DNA of 64,000 nt from Bacillota bacterium (GTDB lineage Bacteria > Bacillota > Clostridia > Christensenellales > SZUA-584), in the NCBI GenBank assembly GCA_023410595.1, contig JAEYPO010000025.1:62001-126000 (forward strand), given 5' to 3'. The translations under genes were made by a program, and so were the position numbers. The notes beneath the pieces are model-generated. The model ran no database searches. It was given only the letters and a program-made list of their open reading frames with translations, and had not been told where the DNA came from. This document shows, in pieces, positions 53,587-62,624 of the stretch (position 1 is its first letter; each line of letters starts with the position of its first letter).

Positions 53587-56085
53587 ATGGACGCTTTAAG
53601 TAGCAGGGTAAAAGAGCCGTTCGATCTCTCAGAGAGGATAAAATGGCTCAGGGATTATTATTTTCTGGGCACGAAAAGAGCGTGGAACAACGAGTTCATT
53701 CCGTTTACGACCGGCAAGGAGTGGGATGAGGTGTATGACGAATTATCGTTTTATATCGTGCCGGAGACATATTCGTTTTTTCAGCAGTTTGTAACGTCGT
53801 CGAAACAGTCCGCGCATGCCGTTGCGCTTCCGGACGGCTTTTTCTCCCGGAGCATAGCGGAGCGGCGCGCATGGTTCATAAAAGAAGCGATGATAAACTA
53901 CGTGCCGCAGGAGATGCTGCCGGGAGACCTGATAGCGGGCGGGCGGTTCAACATACTTGCGTCGAGGTGCTGGACTAAGACGGAGGCTGAGGCGCGCAAC
54001 AAGCTCGTGTTCGGCAAAGGCGGCACGCGCGCCAGAATAAAAGAATATCACGAGCGGGGCTTTGGCAACTGCGGCGCCACTTCGGGGCACCTTATACCCG
54101 ATTACGGGCAGGTGCTGAAATCAGGATTCAAATCCATCTGCGAGCGGCTTGATAAATGCTATGACGCGCTGACGGAACCAGAGAAAAACGGCGCCAGGGG
54201 CGCGCAGCTGCGCGCAATGAAGACGGCCGCAACGATGCCCGGAGAGCTTGCCGGAAAATACGCAGAACTATGCGATCGGCTCGCGGAGACAGAGAAGGAC
54301 GCAGCACGAAAAGAAGAGCTTGAACGCATGAGCGGGAACCTGCGCCGCGTACCGTGGGAGGGCGCGCGCGATTTCTGGGAGGCCGTTCAGTCGCTGTGGA
54401 TAACGCACATGCTCGTTATGACGGACGAAAACTATCCCGGCCCCGGCGTGTCGTTCGGGCGGCTAGACCAGATGCTTCAGCCGTACTGGGAAGAATCTAT
54501 AAAACAGGGTATGAGCCGCGAGTTCGGCAAGGAGATACTTAAATGCTTCTGGCTGCACTGCAACTACGCCTACGACGCGATGATACGCACGGGCAACAAC
54601 CAAGGCATCACGGCGGGTTACGGGCAGCTTTTCAACATAGGAGGCATGGGCAGGGACGGCGCCGATATGACCAACGAAATGACGTACGTGCTTCTAGAGG
54701 TCATAGACGAGATGAGCCCGATACTCGAACCAAAGCCCAACGTGAGGCTTCACCGCGGCACGCCCGACGAGCTGCTCGATAAGGTAGTGGATATGATCTC
54801 CGCAAGCCAGGGCGCTCCGTTCCTTTTGAACTTCGACGAGCGCTCGATGGCGGGCATGCTGCGCGAGGCAAAGATGGCGCATGCGGAAAAGTATATCAAC
54901 TCAGGCAATGTGCATGACTATGCTTCCGTGGGCTGCCTTGAAAACACTATGGTGGGCAACGACCGCTCGGGCACTGTAGACAACAACCTGAATATGCTCA
55001 AAGCCGTGGAGCTTGTGCTGGGCGACGGGCGCGACCTCATACAGTACAGCAATCCGCTGTGGGGGACGCCTTACCGCGATATACAGCACGGCCCGAAAAC
55101 GGGCGATCCGCGAGGCTTTAAGACGTTTGAAGAATTTTATGCCGCGTTTGAGATGCAGCTTAGGTATATCACAGCCAAAAGCGTGGCTATGTACAACGAG
55201 ACGGACGCGCTGCGCGCGAAATACTGCCCGACGCCATATCTTTCCTGCCTGGTGCACGGGTGCGCTGAAAGCGGAAAGGACATAACGCAGGGCGGCGCCG
55301 AACTGAAATTTGTAACGATAGAAGGCGTCACGTTCGCGACAACGGTGGACGCGCTGCTTGCGATACAGTACCTTGTTTACGACAAAAAAGAATGTACGAT
55401 GGACGAACTCGTTAAGGCGCTTCGCGACAACTGGGAAGGGCACGAGCTGCTGCAGGCGAAGGCAAAGTATAAAGCCCCGAAATACGGGCGCGACGACGAT
55501 AAGGCCGACGCTTTGGCACTTAAGGTTATGGACCTGTTCGCGGATGAAACGTGGAAGTACAAAACAGAGGCGACAGGCGCGCAATTCCGCCCGGGCATGC
55601 TGAGCTGGAACTACTGGATATCCGACGGCTACATACTGGCCGCGAGCGCGGACGGACGCGCGAAGGGGCAGTTTTTAAGCAACGCTATATGCCCGAACAA
55701 CGGCGCGGATACGGGCGGGCCGACGGCGAACGCGAATTCCGTGGGCAAGGCAATGGGCGGCAAGACTAAAGACGGAGATTATCTTGATTACCGCAGCAGC
55801 CTTCCCAACGGAGCGAGTCACACGATTACGTTCAGCCCCGCGTTTATGAAAGACGCGGCGCATAAGGAAAAGTTCAAGGCGTTCCTGCGCGGGTATACAG
55901 AGAACGGCGGTTCGGCGCTGCAGATAAACATACTCGACGCCGATATGCTGCGCGACGCACAGAAGCATCCGGAAGACTACCGCAACCTGCTGGTGCGCGT
56001 TACGGGCTACAACGCTTACTTTGTAACGGTGGGGAGAGAGCTGCAGGACGAGATAATAGCAAGAGAAAGCCACTCGAGGTTTTAG
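53587..56085 (+). CDS. Glycyl radical enzyme of unassigned substrate
   Basis: This 832-residue protein is a pyruvate formate-lyase-like glycyl radical enzyme. The active-site cysteine is Cys450 in ASVGCLENTMVGND, with Glu452 two residues later as in the dehydratase and decarboxylase groups. The radical glycine is Gly807 in RVTGYNAYFV near the C-terminus. The cysteine loop GCLENT differs from the GCVEP of glycerol, choline and hydroxyproline lyases, and the single-Cys site is unlike pyruvate formate-lyase itself. No small extra subunit gene is present, which argues against HpdBC- or Bss-type enzymes. AAGGAGG precedes the ATG. The activase gene begins 3 bases after the stop. An FCD regulator upstream hints at an organic-acid substrate. 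Confidence 0.92.
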   Translation: MDALSSRVKEPFDLSERIKWLRDYYFLGTKRAWNNEFIPFTTGKEWDEVYDELSFYIVPETYSFFQQFVTSSKQSAHAVALPDGFFSRSIAERRAWFIKEAMINYVPQEMLPGDLIAGGRFNILASRCWTKTEAEARNKLVFGKGGTRARIKEYHERGFGNCGATSGHLIPDYGQVLKSGFKSICERLDKCYDALTEPEKNGARGAQLRAMKTAATMPGELAGKYAELCDRLAETEKDAARKEELERMSGNLRRVPWEGARDFWEAVQSLWITHMLVMTDENYPGPGVSFGRLDQMLQPYWEESIKQGMSREFGKEILKCFWLHCNYAYDAMIRTGNNQGITAGYGQLFNIGGMGRDGADMTNEMTYVLLEVIDEMSPILEPKPNVRLHRGTPDELLDKVVDMISASQGAPFLLNFDERSMAGMLREAKMAHAEKYINSGNVHDYASVGCLENTMVGNDRSGTVDNNLNMLKAVELVLGDGRDLIQYSNPLWGTPYRDIQHGPKTGDPRGFKTFEEFYAAFEMQLRYITAKSVAMYNETDALRAKYCPTPYLSCLVHGCAESGKDITQGGAELKFVTIEGVTFATTVDALLAIQYLVYDKKECTMDELVKALRDNWEGHELLQAKAKYKAPKYGRDDDKADALALKVMDLFADETWKYKTEATGAQFRPGMLSWNYWISDGYILAASADGRAKGQFLSNAICPNNGADTGGPTANANSVGKAMGGKTKDGDYLDYRSSLPNGASHTITFSPAFMKDAAHKEKFKAFLRGYTENGGSALQINILDADMLRDAQKHPEDYRNLLVRVTGYNAYFVTVGRELQDEIIARESHSRF

Positions 56086-56088
56086 CGG

Positions 56089-57081
56089 ATGAACGGACGG
56101 ATACTCGACATACAGAAGATGTCCACGGAGGACGGGCCGGGCATACGTACGACGGTGTTCTTCAAAGGCTGCAACTTAAAGTGCTTATGGTGCCACAACC
56201 CCGAAAGTATACAGCAGGAGAGCCGCGCGGTGTGGGTAAAGCAGCGGTGCATAGGCTGCGGCTGCTGCGTCGCGGCCTGCCCGGAGGGCGCGCTTTTCTT
56301 TAGTGAAAACGGAGCGAATGTGGACAGGGAAAAATGCGCGGACTGCCTTAAATGCGCCGACGTCTGCCCTACGGGAGCGATGGAGCGAAAGGGCACTGAA
56401 AATACGTGCGAAGCGCTGGCGGCGGAACTGCTAAAAGATAAAGCATATTTTGAAAAAAGCGGTGGTGGAGTGACGGCCTCGGGCGGAGAACCGCTGCTGC
56501 AGGCAGAGTTTGTGCGCGAACTGTTCAGTATGCTGCGCGGCAAGGGCGTACATACCGCGCTCGATACTGCGCTCTGCGTGCCGTTTCGCGTGGCGGAAAG
56601 CGTGCTGAAACATACCAGCCTGCTGCTCATTGATATAAAGCTGGCCGACGAGGCGGCGCATAAAAGGTTTACCGGTATGGGCAACGCGCTGATACTCGAA
56701 AATGCGGCCAAAGCTTCGGAATACGCCCTGAAAAGCGGCATTGATATCTGGGTGCGTACGCCAATAATTCCCGGAGCCACGGACAGCGTGCAAAATATAG
56801 CTGCCATAGGAAGATTTATATCAGATAATATGGCCGGAGCCGTAAAACGCTGGGAACTGTGCGCGTTCAATAACCTGTGCAGGGATAAGTATGAGCGGCT
56901 GGGCCTTAGGTGGGCATATCAGGACGCACCGCTGATGAGACAAGAGGATATGATAAGGCTGCAACAAACAGCCGAGGAAAGCATCTGTACCCCGAACATT
57001 GCTCTTTGGACGGGCGCCGTGCAAAGAGGGGATAATAACGAAAAGGAAGGTGTCTGCCATGCTGAAGAAAATCTCAGATGA
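56089..57081 (+). CDS. Glycyl radical enzyme activating enzyme (radical SAM)
   Basis: This 330-residue radical SAM protein installs the glycyl radical on the enzyme encoded just upstream. The SAM cluster motif is CNLKCLWCHNPES (CxxxCxxC) near residue 30. A ferredoxin-like insert with two 4Fe-4S motifs, CIGCGCCVAACPEG and CADCLKCADVCPTG, follows, as in the activases of dehydratase and decarboxylase types. TASGGEPLLQ and DTAL-type loops are also present. Its 3' end overlaps the next gene by 23 bases, so all three genes are translated from one message. Confidence 0.94.
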   Translation: MNGRILDIQKMSTEDGPGIRTTVFFKGCNLKCLWCHNPESIQQESRAVWVKQRCIGCGCCVAACPEGALFFSENGANVDREKCADCLKCADVCPTGAMERKGTENTCEALAAELLKDKAYFEKSGGGVTASGGEPLLQAEFVRELFSMLRGKGVHTALDTALCVPFRVAESVLKHTSLLLIDIKLADEAAHKRFTGMGNALILENAAKASEYALKSGIDIWVRTPIIPGATDSVQNIAAIGRFISDNMAGAVKRWELCAFNNLCRDKYERLGLRWAYQDAPLMRQEDMIRLQQTAEESICTPNIALWTGAVQRGDNNEKEGVCHAEENLR

Positions 57082-57886
57082 GGCGATAAAACTGTCTGCT
57101 TCGGACAGCAAGATAGCGCTTATCGCGGTAAGCGACAACGAAGGATATCCGCATATAACGATGATCAGCACGCTGATGGCAAAGGACGAGAGCCATGTAA
57201 TGTTCGGCCAGTTCTGCGAGGGACTGTCGAAAAAGTTTATCAGGCAGCGGCCCAAAACAGGCTTTCTGCTCATGAGCGTCGATAAGGAACTTTGGCGGGG
57301 TCGCGCCGTGTTTACGGGCACCGCGAATACGGGGCCTGAGTTTGAAATATTCAACAATAAACCGTTGTTCCGCTACAACACGTATTTCGGCATAGGGCAG
57401 GTATACTATCTCGACCTAGTGGACATTTCAGAAAAAGAAAAGCTAGATATGGGCGCGACAGTAATAAACGCCGTTCTGACGCGTATAAAGAAAGGCGCTG
57501 TAAAAGGCGGCAGCAAAGGCGCGTTAAATCACATATCGCACGGGCTGACAGACGGGCTTTCTACGCTTAAGTTTATTGCGGCGGAGGACGGCGACGGATT
57601 TTGTACAATAACGCCTATAATCCAGGCTTCGTCCAGCACGGATGGGCGTATAGTGTTTACGCAAAGACCGTATGAAAACGAACTTAAAGCAATAAAGCGG
57701 GGGCAGAAAGCCGCGATATTCGCGATGAATCTTTCGCTTGAGTGCGTACTAACAAAAGGCGTGTACCGCGGGGTGCAAAAAGGGCTTTGCATGATGGATA
57801 TCGAAAAGGTATATAATCCGCTCATGCCGCTTCCGGGATATATATATCCGAAGGAACCGATAAAAACGGTCACGGAATTTATTTAG
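57059..57886 (+). CDS. Pyridoxamine 5'-phosphate oxidase-like flavin-binding protein
   Basis: This 275-residue protein shows a split-barrel flavin-binding fold of the pyridoxamine phosphate oxidase family in its first half (ALIAVSDNEGYPHITMIST to FLLMSVDKELWRGRAVFTG) and a second, weaker barrel-like half. It probably binds FMN and reduces or senses a small molecule. The ATG at 57059 lies inside the activase gene with GGAAGG upstream; the frame extends further back without support. Tight coupling suggests it serves the glycyl radical pathway, perhaps by handling its product or protecting the radical, but this is speculation. Confidence 0.78.
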   Translation: MLKKISDEAIKLSASDSKIALIAVSDNEGYPHITMISTLMAKDESHVMFGQFCEGLSKKFIRQRPKTGFLLMSVDKELWRGRAVFTGTANTGPEFEIFNNKPLFRYNTYFGIGQVYYLDLVDISEKEKLDMGATVINAVLTRIKKGAVKGGSKGALNHISHGLTDGLSTLKFIAAEDGDGFCTITPIIQASSSTDGRIVFTQRPYENELKAIKRGQKAAIFAMNLSLECVLTKGVYRGVQKGLCMMDIEKVYNPLMPLPGYIYPKEPIKTVTEFI

Positions 57887-57953
57887 GACAAGATACCGTA
57901 GCGCTAACATATGCGTTAAATAAACAAAGCAGTTTATAATATATTGTCTGTAA

Positions 57954-57982
57954 GGCCTTCTGTGTGGATATAACAGAAGGCC
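57954..57982 (+). terminator. Hairpin after the glycyl radical operon, possible terminator
   Basis: GGCCTTCTGT and ACAGAAGGCC form a perfect 10-bp stem around a 9-base loop. No T run follows, so stopping of transcription is not certain. The rest of the 360-base gap holds one hairpin repeat and the promoter of the response regulator. Confidence 0.5.
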
Positions 57983-58008
57983 GGCGGCGCAGCCGGTTCA
58001 TGCCGGGT

Positions 58009-58038
58009 CACCAGCAAGTCGTGAGACTTTATGGGGTG
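58009..58038 (+). repeat. CGTGAG-type hairpin repeat
   Basis: TCACCAGCAAGT, loop CGTGAG, then ACTTTATGGGGTGA. The outer TCACC/GGTGA pairing is kept, with mismatches inside. Confidence 0.8.
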
Positions 58039-58153
58039 AAAATAACTTAATTACCATGCATAAATTTCTTTGCTGCTCTCAATCCTTGCATCTGTTTTCT
58101 CATGTATTGTCAATTTACGATAGAATATTGAACCATTATCAGAAAAAAATGTA

Positions 58154-58182
58154 TTGTCGATTTGGGTTTTATGTTACATAAT
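58154..58182 (+). promoter_or_regulatory. Promoter of the two-component system operon
   Basis: TTGTCG (58154-58159) and CATAAT (58177-58182) are 17 bases apart, about 65 bases before the response regulator start. Confidence 0.55.
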
Positions 58183-58246
58183 AATTAGGGGATATATGCA
58201 TTTCAAATAATTAATACCACATCTACTGGAAAGGGAAGATCCAAGC

Positions 58247-59860
58247 ATGTTTAAGGTCTTTCTTGTCGAGGATGAGATAGTAGTACGCGAAGGTATACGC
58301 AACAACATCCTTTGGGAGCAGTATGGCTTTCTTTACGCGGGCGACGCTTCGGACGGGGAGCTTGCGCTGCCATTGATCCGCCAGGTTCAGCCTGATCTTC
58401 TTATCACGGATATTAAAATGCCGTTTATGGACGGGCTGGAGCTAATTCGGCTTGTCCGTAAGGAGCTGCCAAGGACAAAAATCGTAATCATAAGCGGATA
58501 CGACGACTTCTCTTATGCGCAGCAGGCTATCCGCATGGGCGTGGAGCAATATCTCTTAAAGCCTATCGTAAAGGAAAAGATGGTGGAGATACTTATCGCT
58601 CTGCAGGATAAGATGGAAGCCGAGCGGCAGCAGCGGGAATACCTCGCGAAGTTCCAGCGGGAGGCGCAGGAATACGAAACGTTTTCGCGCAGAAGGTTTT
58701 TTGAGCAGATAGTGACCGGGGGCCTGAGCGTATCGGAGATATCTGAAACAGCGAATACGATGGGTATAGACTTAAACGCGCCGAGCTATAACATTGTGCT
58801 TTTTTCGCTTAACAGCGCCGAATACGACGGAAGCGCGCCGGAGAGCTATACGGACGCGCTCGCTAAGCTGCAGGACGATATTACGCAGTTTATATTCAGC
58901 CACCCCGAACTTATATTGTTTCGCTGGAATGTAACAACGTACGCCATTCTGATAAAGGGAGGGCAGTATGATGTTACGCAGTTGGCCAAAGATTGCACGG
59001 AAAACATACAGAGCCACTGCGCCGTTGCCGGGCGGGATGTGGACTGGTATATCGCCTGCGGCACGCCTGTATCCCGGCTGAGCGCCGTTCCGGCCTGCTT
59101 TGCACAGGCAAGCCGTATTTTGTCGTATCGCTACCTGTGCCCTAAGGAGCATATACTTTCAGAAACCAGCATACTGGATTTTCGAAAAAAAGCCGGTCCG
59201 GAAACTGATACGGATAAGGATATAGATCAGGAGCGTATCCGCAGTTTTTTAAGCAGCGGAGAGGTAGAAGAAATCGACCGCTTTATCGATCAGCTTCTGC
59301 AAAGCGCCGGAGAGGAAGCCGTTTCGCTGCCGCTTTTCTGCAGGTATCTGACCATGACGGTTTACTTCGCGGCGGCGGAGTATCTTGAGTCGATCGGCTG
59401 CGCTACGGACGCCTTTTGGCCGTTCGAGCTTCGTCCCAAAGACAATGCTTCTACGCCGGAGGAGGCGCGCAAGTACGCGCTTAAGGTAATGGGGCAGGCT
59501 ATAGAGCTTAGAGACCGCGAGAGCAAAAAGCAGCAGCGCGATCTGCTTATACAGGCTATAGGGTTCATTGACAAGAATTATCCGGACGAGTCGATATCGC
59601 TCGACAGGGTGGCCAGAAAAGTAAACATCAGCCCGAATTACTTTTCTGCGATGTTCAGCCAGGAAGTCGGGCAGACGTTCGTGGAATACTTAACCGGCAA
59701 ACGTATCGGCGAAGCGAAGCGCATGCTGCGCCAGACGGACAAGCGTTCCAGCGAAATTGCATTTGCCGTAGGATATAAAGACCCGCACTATTTCAGCTTT
59801 GTATTCAAGAAGGTTGCGGGCTGCACGCCCAGTGAATACCGCAGAGGAGACAAGCAGTGA
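58247..59860 (+). CDS. YesN-like response regulator with AraC-type DNA-binding domain
   Basis: This 537-residue regulator has a receiver domain (VEDE near the start, phosphate-accepting Asp55 in LLITDIKMPFMDG, and the lysine in YLLKP), a long middle region, and an AraC-type pair of helix-turn-helix motifs at the C-terminus (VARKVNISPNYFSAMFSQEVGQTF, RSSEIAFAVGYKDPHYFSFVFKK). Such YesN proteins control nearby sugar ABC transporter genes. GGAAGATC-type sequence precedes the ATG. Its stop overlaps the kinase start, so the pair is coupled. Confidence 0.94.
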   Translation: MFKVFLVEDEIVVREGIRNNILWEQYGFLYAGDASDGELALPLIRQVQPDLLITDIKMPFMDGLELIRLVRKELPRTKIVIISGYDDFSYAQQAIRMGVEQYLLKPIVKEKMVEILIALQDKMEAERQQREYLAKFQREAQEYETFSRRRFFEQIVTGGLSVSEISETANTMGIDLNAPSYNIVLFSLNSAEYDGSAPESYTDALAKLQDDITQFIFSHPELILFRWNVTTYAILIKGGQYDVTQLAKDCTENIQSHCAVAGRDVDWYIACGTPVSRLSAVPACFAQASRILSYRYLCPKEHILSETSILDFRKKAGPETDTDKDIDQERIRSFLSSGEVEEIDRFIDQLLQSAGEEAVSLPLFCRYLTMTVYFAAAEYLESIGCATDAFWPFELRPKDNASTPEEARKYALKVMGQAIELRDRESKKQQRDLLIQAIGFIDKNYPDESISLDRVARKVNISPNYFSAMFSQEVGQTFVEYLTGKRIGEAKRMLRQTDKRSSEIAFAVGYKDPHYFSFVFKKVAGCTPSEYRRGDKQ

Positions 59861-61329
59861 TCATAAATTTACGGCAGAGAGCGAAAAACGGGAAAAGGAC
59901 TATGCAAAGCAAACTCTGGAAGATGATACTTATCGTCGCTCTGCCGCTTATGATCGTTATATTTGTGATAGCGACAATAGGCATAGGATATGTGCTGCAG
60001 TATAACGCGATACTGAACAACGTTACGACGGCTTCCAACTTCAATGTTATCTCGTCTTCAGATTTCAACCAGAGCTGGGAGGACAACATCAACCTGAAAA
60101 TGTACTATTATGTGATAGACAGCCAATATTCCGTAGGCCTGCCCATCACCGAGGTGCAGTCAGCGGAAGCGATCGCCCAAAAGCTCAAGGATACGACTAC
60201 GGAAAAAAACAGCCTCCGCGCTATAAACAGTGTACTGAACATGTGCGAAAAGCTGGAAGATAAGATGCTGCAGATTAAGGTCACTAAGGAGTACGATGCC
60301 CGCATGGATCTGCTGGAAACAGATATTTACGGGAGGACGGAACTTGTTCTGCAATACATGAACATCTATCTCTATTACGAGGCGGCGCATTTAAATGCTT
60401 TGCAGACAGCCATGATCAGAAACATGGTAGTTCTGATGAGCGCTGTTGTCGTTTTATCGACGGTGCTGCTGTATATACTTTTGACCAACTCAAGAAAGCT
60501 GAGCCGCAGAATAGTCGATCCTATAGATATGATCTGCGAACGCCTGGAAGCAATAGGAAAAGGCAGCCTGCTGGTTTGCGAGCCTGTGCAGGCAGACGTA
60601 GAGGAAGTTCAGCTTCTGTCGGACGGCATTGAGAGCATGGTCGGGCGCTTGAAGCAGCTCATCGATAAGAACGCCGAGCAGGAAAAGCAGCGGCGGCGTA
60701 CGATGCTGGCACTGCTGCAGGCGCAGATGAATCCGCATTTTCTATATAACACGCTCGATACCATTATCTGGCTCATAGAGTCGGGAGAAATCAGCGAGGC
60801 GGTAACAATGATTTGCAGTCTGTCAAATTATTTCAGGTTTTCATTAAGCCGCGGGCAGAACGTTATCACTCTCGCCGAGGAAGAACAGCATATCAGAAGT
60901 TACCTCGAGATACAGCAGATGCGTTACCGGGACCTGATGGAATACGAGATCGACATTCCGAATCAGCTTAAAAACTTCATATTGCCTAAGCTCACACTGC
61001 AACCGCTCGTGGAAAACGCGCTGTATCACGGCATAAAGATAAGCCGCCGCAAAGGCTTTATACGCGTAACCGGCGCTGAGCAGGAGGGACACATTGTTCT
61101 TGAGGTAGTAGACGACGGATCGGGTATGACTAAGGAACGCCTTGGTGAAGTGCGGGCGTCGCTTGCGGAAGAAAAAAGCGAAGGCTTCGGTTTAAGGACG
61201 GTGCACGAGAGGATTCAAATACTTTTCGGCAGGGAATACGGGCTTGCTGTTGACAGCACGCCGGATGTCGGCACGAGAATCACAGTGACTATACCTAAGC
61301 AGACGATAGACAAGGAGATGGAGAAATGA
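59857..61329 (+). CDS. YesM-like sensor histidine kinase
   Basis: This 490-residue membrane kinase has two membrane helices (about residues 23-46 and 188-212) around an outside sensing region, a HAMP linker, and a HisKA_7-type kinase domain. The phosphorylated histidine is about His294 in QAQMNPHFLYNTLDTI, with ATP-binding boxes at VENALYHGIKI and VVDDGSGMTKERLGEV. GTG at 59857 overlaps the stop of the regulator gene and follows GAGGAG; an ATG at 59902 is a weaker choice. The next gene, a sugar-binding lipoprotein, overlaps it by 4 bases and may present ligand to it. Confidence 0.92.
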   Translation: MIINLRQRAKNGKRTMQSKLWKMILIVALPLMIVIFVIATIGIGYVLQYNAILNNVTTASNFNVISSSDFNQSWEDNINLKMYYYVIDSQYSVGLPITEVQSAEAIAQKLKDTTTEKNSLRAINSVLNMCEKLEDKMLQIKVTKEYDARMDLLETDIYGRTELVLQYMNIYLYYEAAHLNALQTAMIRNMVVLMSAVVVLSTVLLYILLTNSRKLSRRIVDPIDMICERLEAIGKGSLLVCEPVQADVEEVQLLSDGIESMVGRLKQLIDKNAEQEKQRRRTMLALLQAQMNPHFLYNTLDTIIWLIESGEISEAVTMICSLSNYFRFSLSRGQNVITLAEEEQHIRSYLEIQQMRYRDLMEYEIDIPNQLKNFILPKLTLQPLVENALYHGIKISRRKGFIRVTGAEQEGHIVLEVVDDGSGMTKERLGEVRASLAEEKSEGFGLRTVHERIQILFGREYGLAVDSTPDVGTRITVTIPKQTIDKEMEK

Positions 61330-62321
61330 AAAGAACAGTATTTGCGCTGGCCGTCAGTCTCTCGCTACTGCTTTGCGGCTGTCTGCAGGAGGTACAGACT
61401 GCGCCGGACGATTCCGAAAGTAAGCTTATTGTGGTCGGGTTTTCTCAGGTCGGAGCGGAATCGGAATGGCGGGTGGCTAACACTGAGAACATGAAGGCCA
61501 TGCTGAGCGAAGAAAACGGATATGAGCTTATATTTGACGATGCGCGCAATGAGGAGGAAAACCAGATCAAGGCGATTCGTAAGTTTATACAACAGGGCGT
61601 CGATTATATTGTATTCTCGCCAAGGGTGGAAAAGGGCTGGGACTCGATACTGCAGGAAGCTAAGGAGGCAGGCATACCGGTTATAGTAACTGACCGCTAC
61701 ATTGAAGCAAAGGACGAGGGCTTGTATACGGCATATGTCGGTTCGGACTTTCGAAAAGAAGGAGAAAAAGCCGTTGTTTGGCTGGAGGAACTTCTGGAAG
61801 AACAGGGGAGAACAAAAGATTCTATAGGTATTGTTCATATACAGGGGACAAAAGAATCCTCCGCGCAGATAGGCAGAACCCTGGCGCTGGAACAGGCGAT
61901 AAAGCGGCATCCGAACTGGGAACTGGTAGCACAGGAAGACGGCGATTTCACAAGGGCCAAGGCAAACGAAGTCATGAGCGATATTTTAAAGAATACGCAA
62001 GACATAGACGTTGTTTACTGTGAGAACGACGGCGAGGCATTTGGGGCAATCGACGCGATGACACACGCCGGCCTTGAATGCAACGCAGACGATGGAGTTA
62101 TAGTCATATCGTTCGACGCGACAAAGGTTGGCCTTCGATACTGTCTCGAGGGGAAGATTGCGCTGAACGTGGAATGCAACCCGCTGCAGGGCCCTTATGT
62201 AGACGAGATAATCAAAAAGCTCGAACGCGGCGAGCATATTGAGCGGGAAAGATTTATCGATGAGACTCAGTTCGATTACCGCACCATTACGCAGGAAATG
62301 ATAGACGGAAGGAGTTACTGA
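61326..62321 (+). CDS. Sugar-binding lipoprotein coupled to the two-component system
   Basis: This 331-residue lipoprotein has a lipobox LLCGC (Cys19) and a periplasmic-binding-protein fold of the ribose/galactofuranose (YtfQ-like) group, with IVVGFSQVGAESEWRVANTENMK, YIVFSPRVEKGWDSILQEAKEAGIPVI and VYCENDGEAFGAIDAM. It overlaps the kinase gene as ATGA, so it is made with the sensor and not with the transporter. It resembles the next lipoprotein along its whole length. A role as ligand-presenting partner of the sensor is likely by comparison with other systems of this gene order. Confidence 0.9.
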   Translation: MKRTVFALAVSLSLLLCGCLQEVQTAPDDSESKLIVVGFSQVGAESEWRVANTENMKAMLSEENGYELIFDDARNEEENQIKAIRKFIQQGVDYIVFSPRVEKGWDSILQEAKEAGIPVIVTDRYIEAKDEGLYTAYVGSDFRKEGEKAVVWLEELLEEQGRTKDSIGIVHIQGTKESSAQIGRTLALEQAIKRHPNWELVAQEDGDFTRAKANEVMSDILKNTQDIDVVYCENDGEAFGAIDAMTHAGLECNADDGVIVISFDATKVGLRYCLEGKIALNVECNPLQGPYVDEIIKKLERGEHIERERFIDETQFDYRTITQEMIDGRSY

Positions 62322-62541
62322 CCTTAAGCGAAAGCAGGCCTCAAAGGCAGACGGATTATAGCTGAAACGGTTCGTTTAATACATCAACGCTTACTGATAC
62401 TCACGATTTTTAAAGGGTAGTTTTTTTATGGAAGAAGTTTGTAAAATTACTATAGCCAGGTCTTTTCCAAAGTGTAAAATTTCCGGCGATTTGATATCTA
62501 ATCGAGATTGTTTGAATTCTTCCCGTGTTCTTTTAAGTACA

Positions 62542-62570
62542 TTGTATTTCACTTTTCCAAATGTTATAAG
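62542..62570 (+). promoter_or_regulatory. Possible promoter of the sugar transporter operon
   Basis: TTGTAT (62542-62547) and TATAAG (62565-62570) are 17 bases apart. The spacer contains CTTTTCCAAA, also seen at 62462, 90 bases upstream. The YesN-type regulator may bind there. The rest of the 303-base gap upstream is AT-rich and without a gene. Confidence 0.5.
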
Positions 62571-62614
62571 CAAGATGAAAGATGTGTACCCTGACACATC
62601 AAACTTTGGAAAGG
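62552..62614 (+). other. Inverted repeat covering the ribosome site of the sugar-binding lipoprotein
   Basis: CTTTTCCAAA (62552-62561) can pair with TTTGGAAAGG (62605-62614), which includes the ribosome site. Inside lies a perfect GATGTGT/ACACATC hairpin (62581-62600). A second CTTTTCCAAAG at 62462 could compete for the same partner. If transcription starts after 62570, only the inner hairpin would be in the RNA. Confidence 0.5.
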
Positions 62615-62624
62615 AAATAGAAGT

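Noticed and set aside
48724..58165. The identical 13-mer ATTGTCGATTTGG at 48724 and 58153.
   Set aside because: It overlaps a ribosome site in one place and a -35 box in the other, so a shared role is unlikely and chance is enough to explain it.
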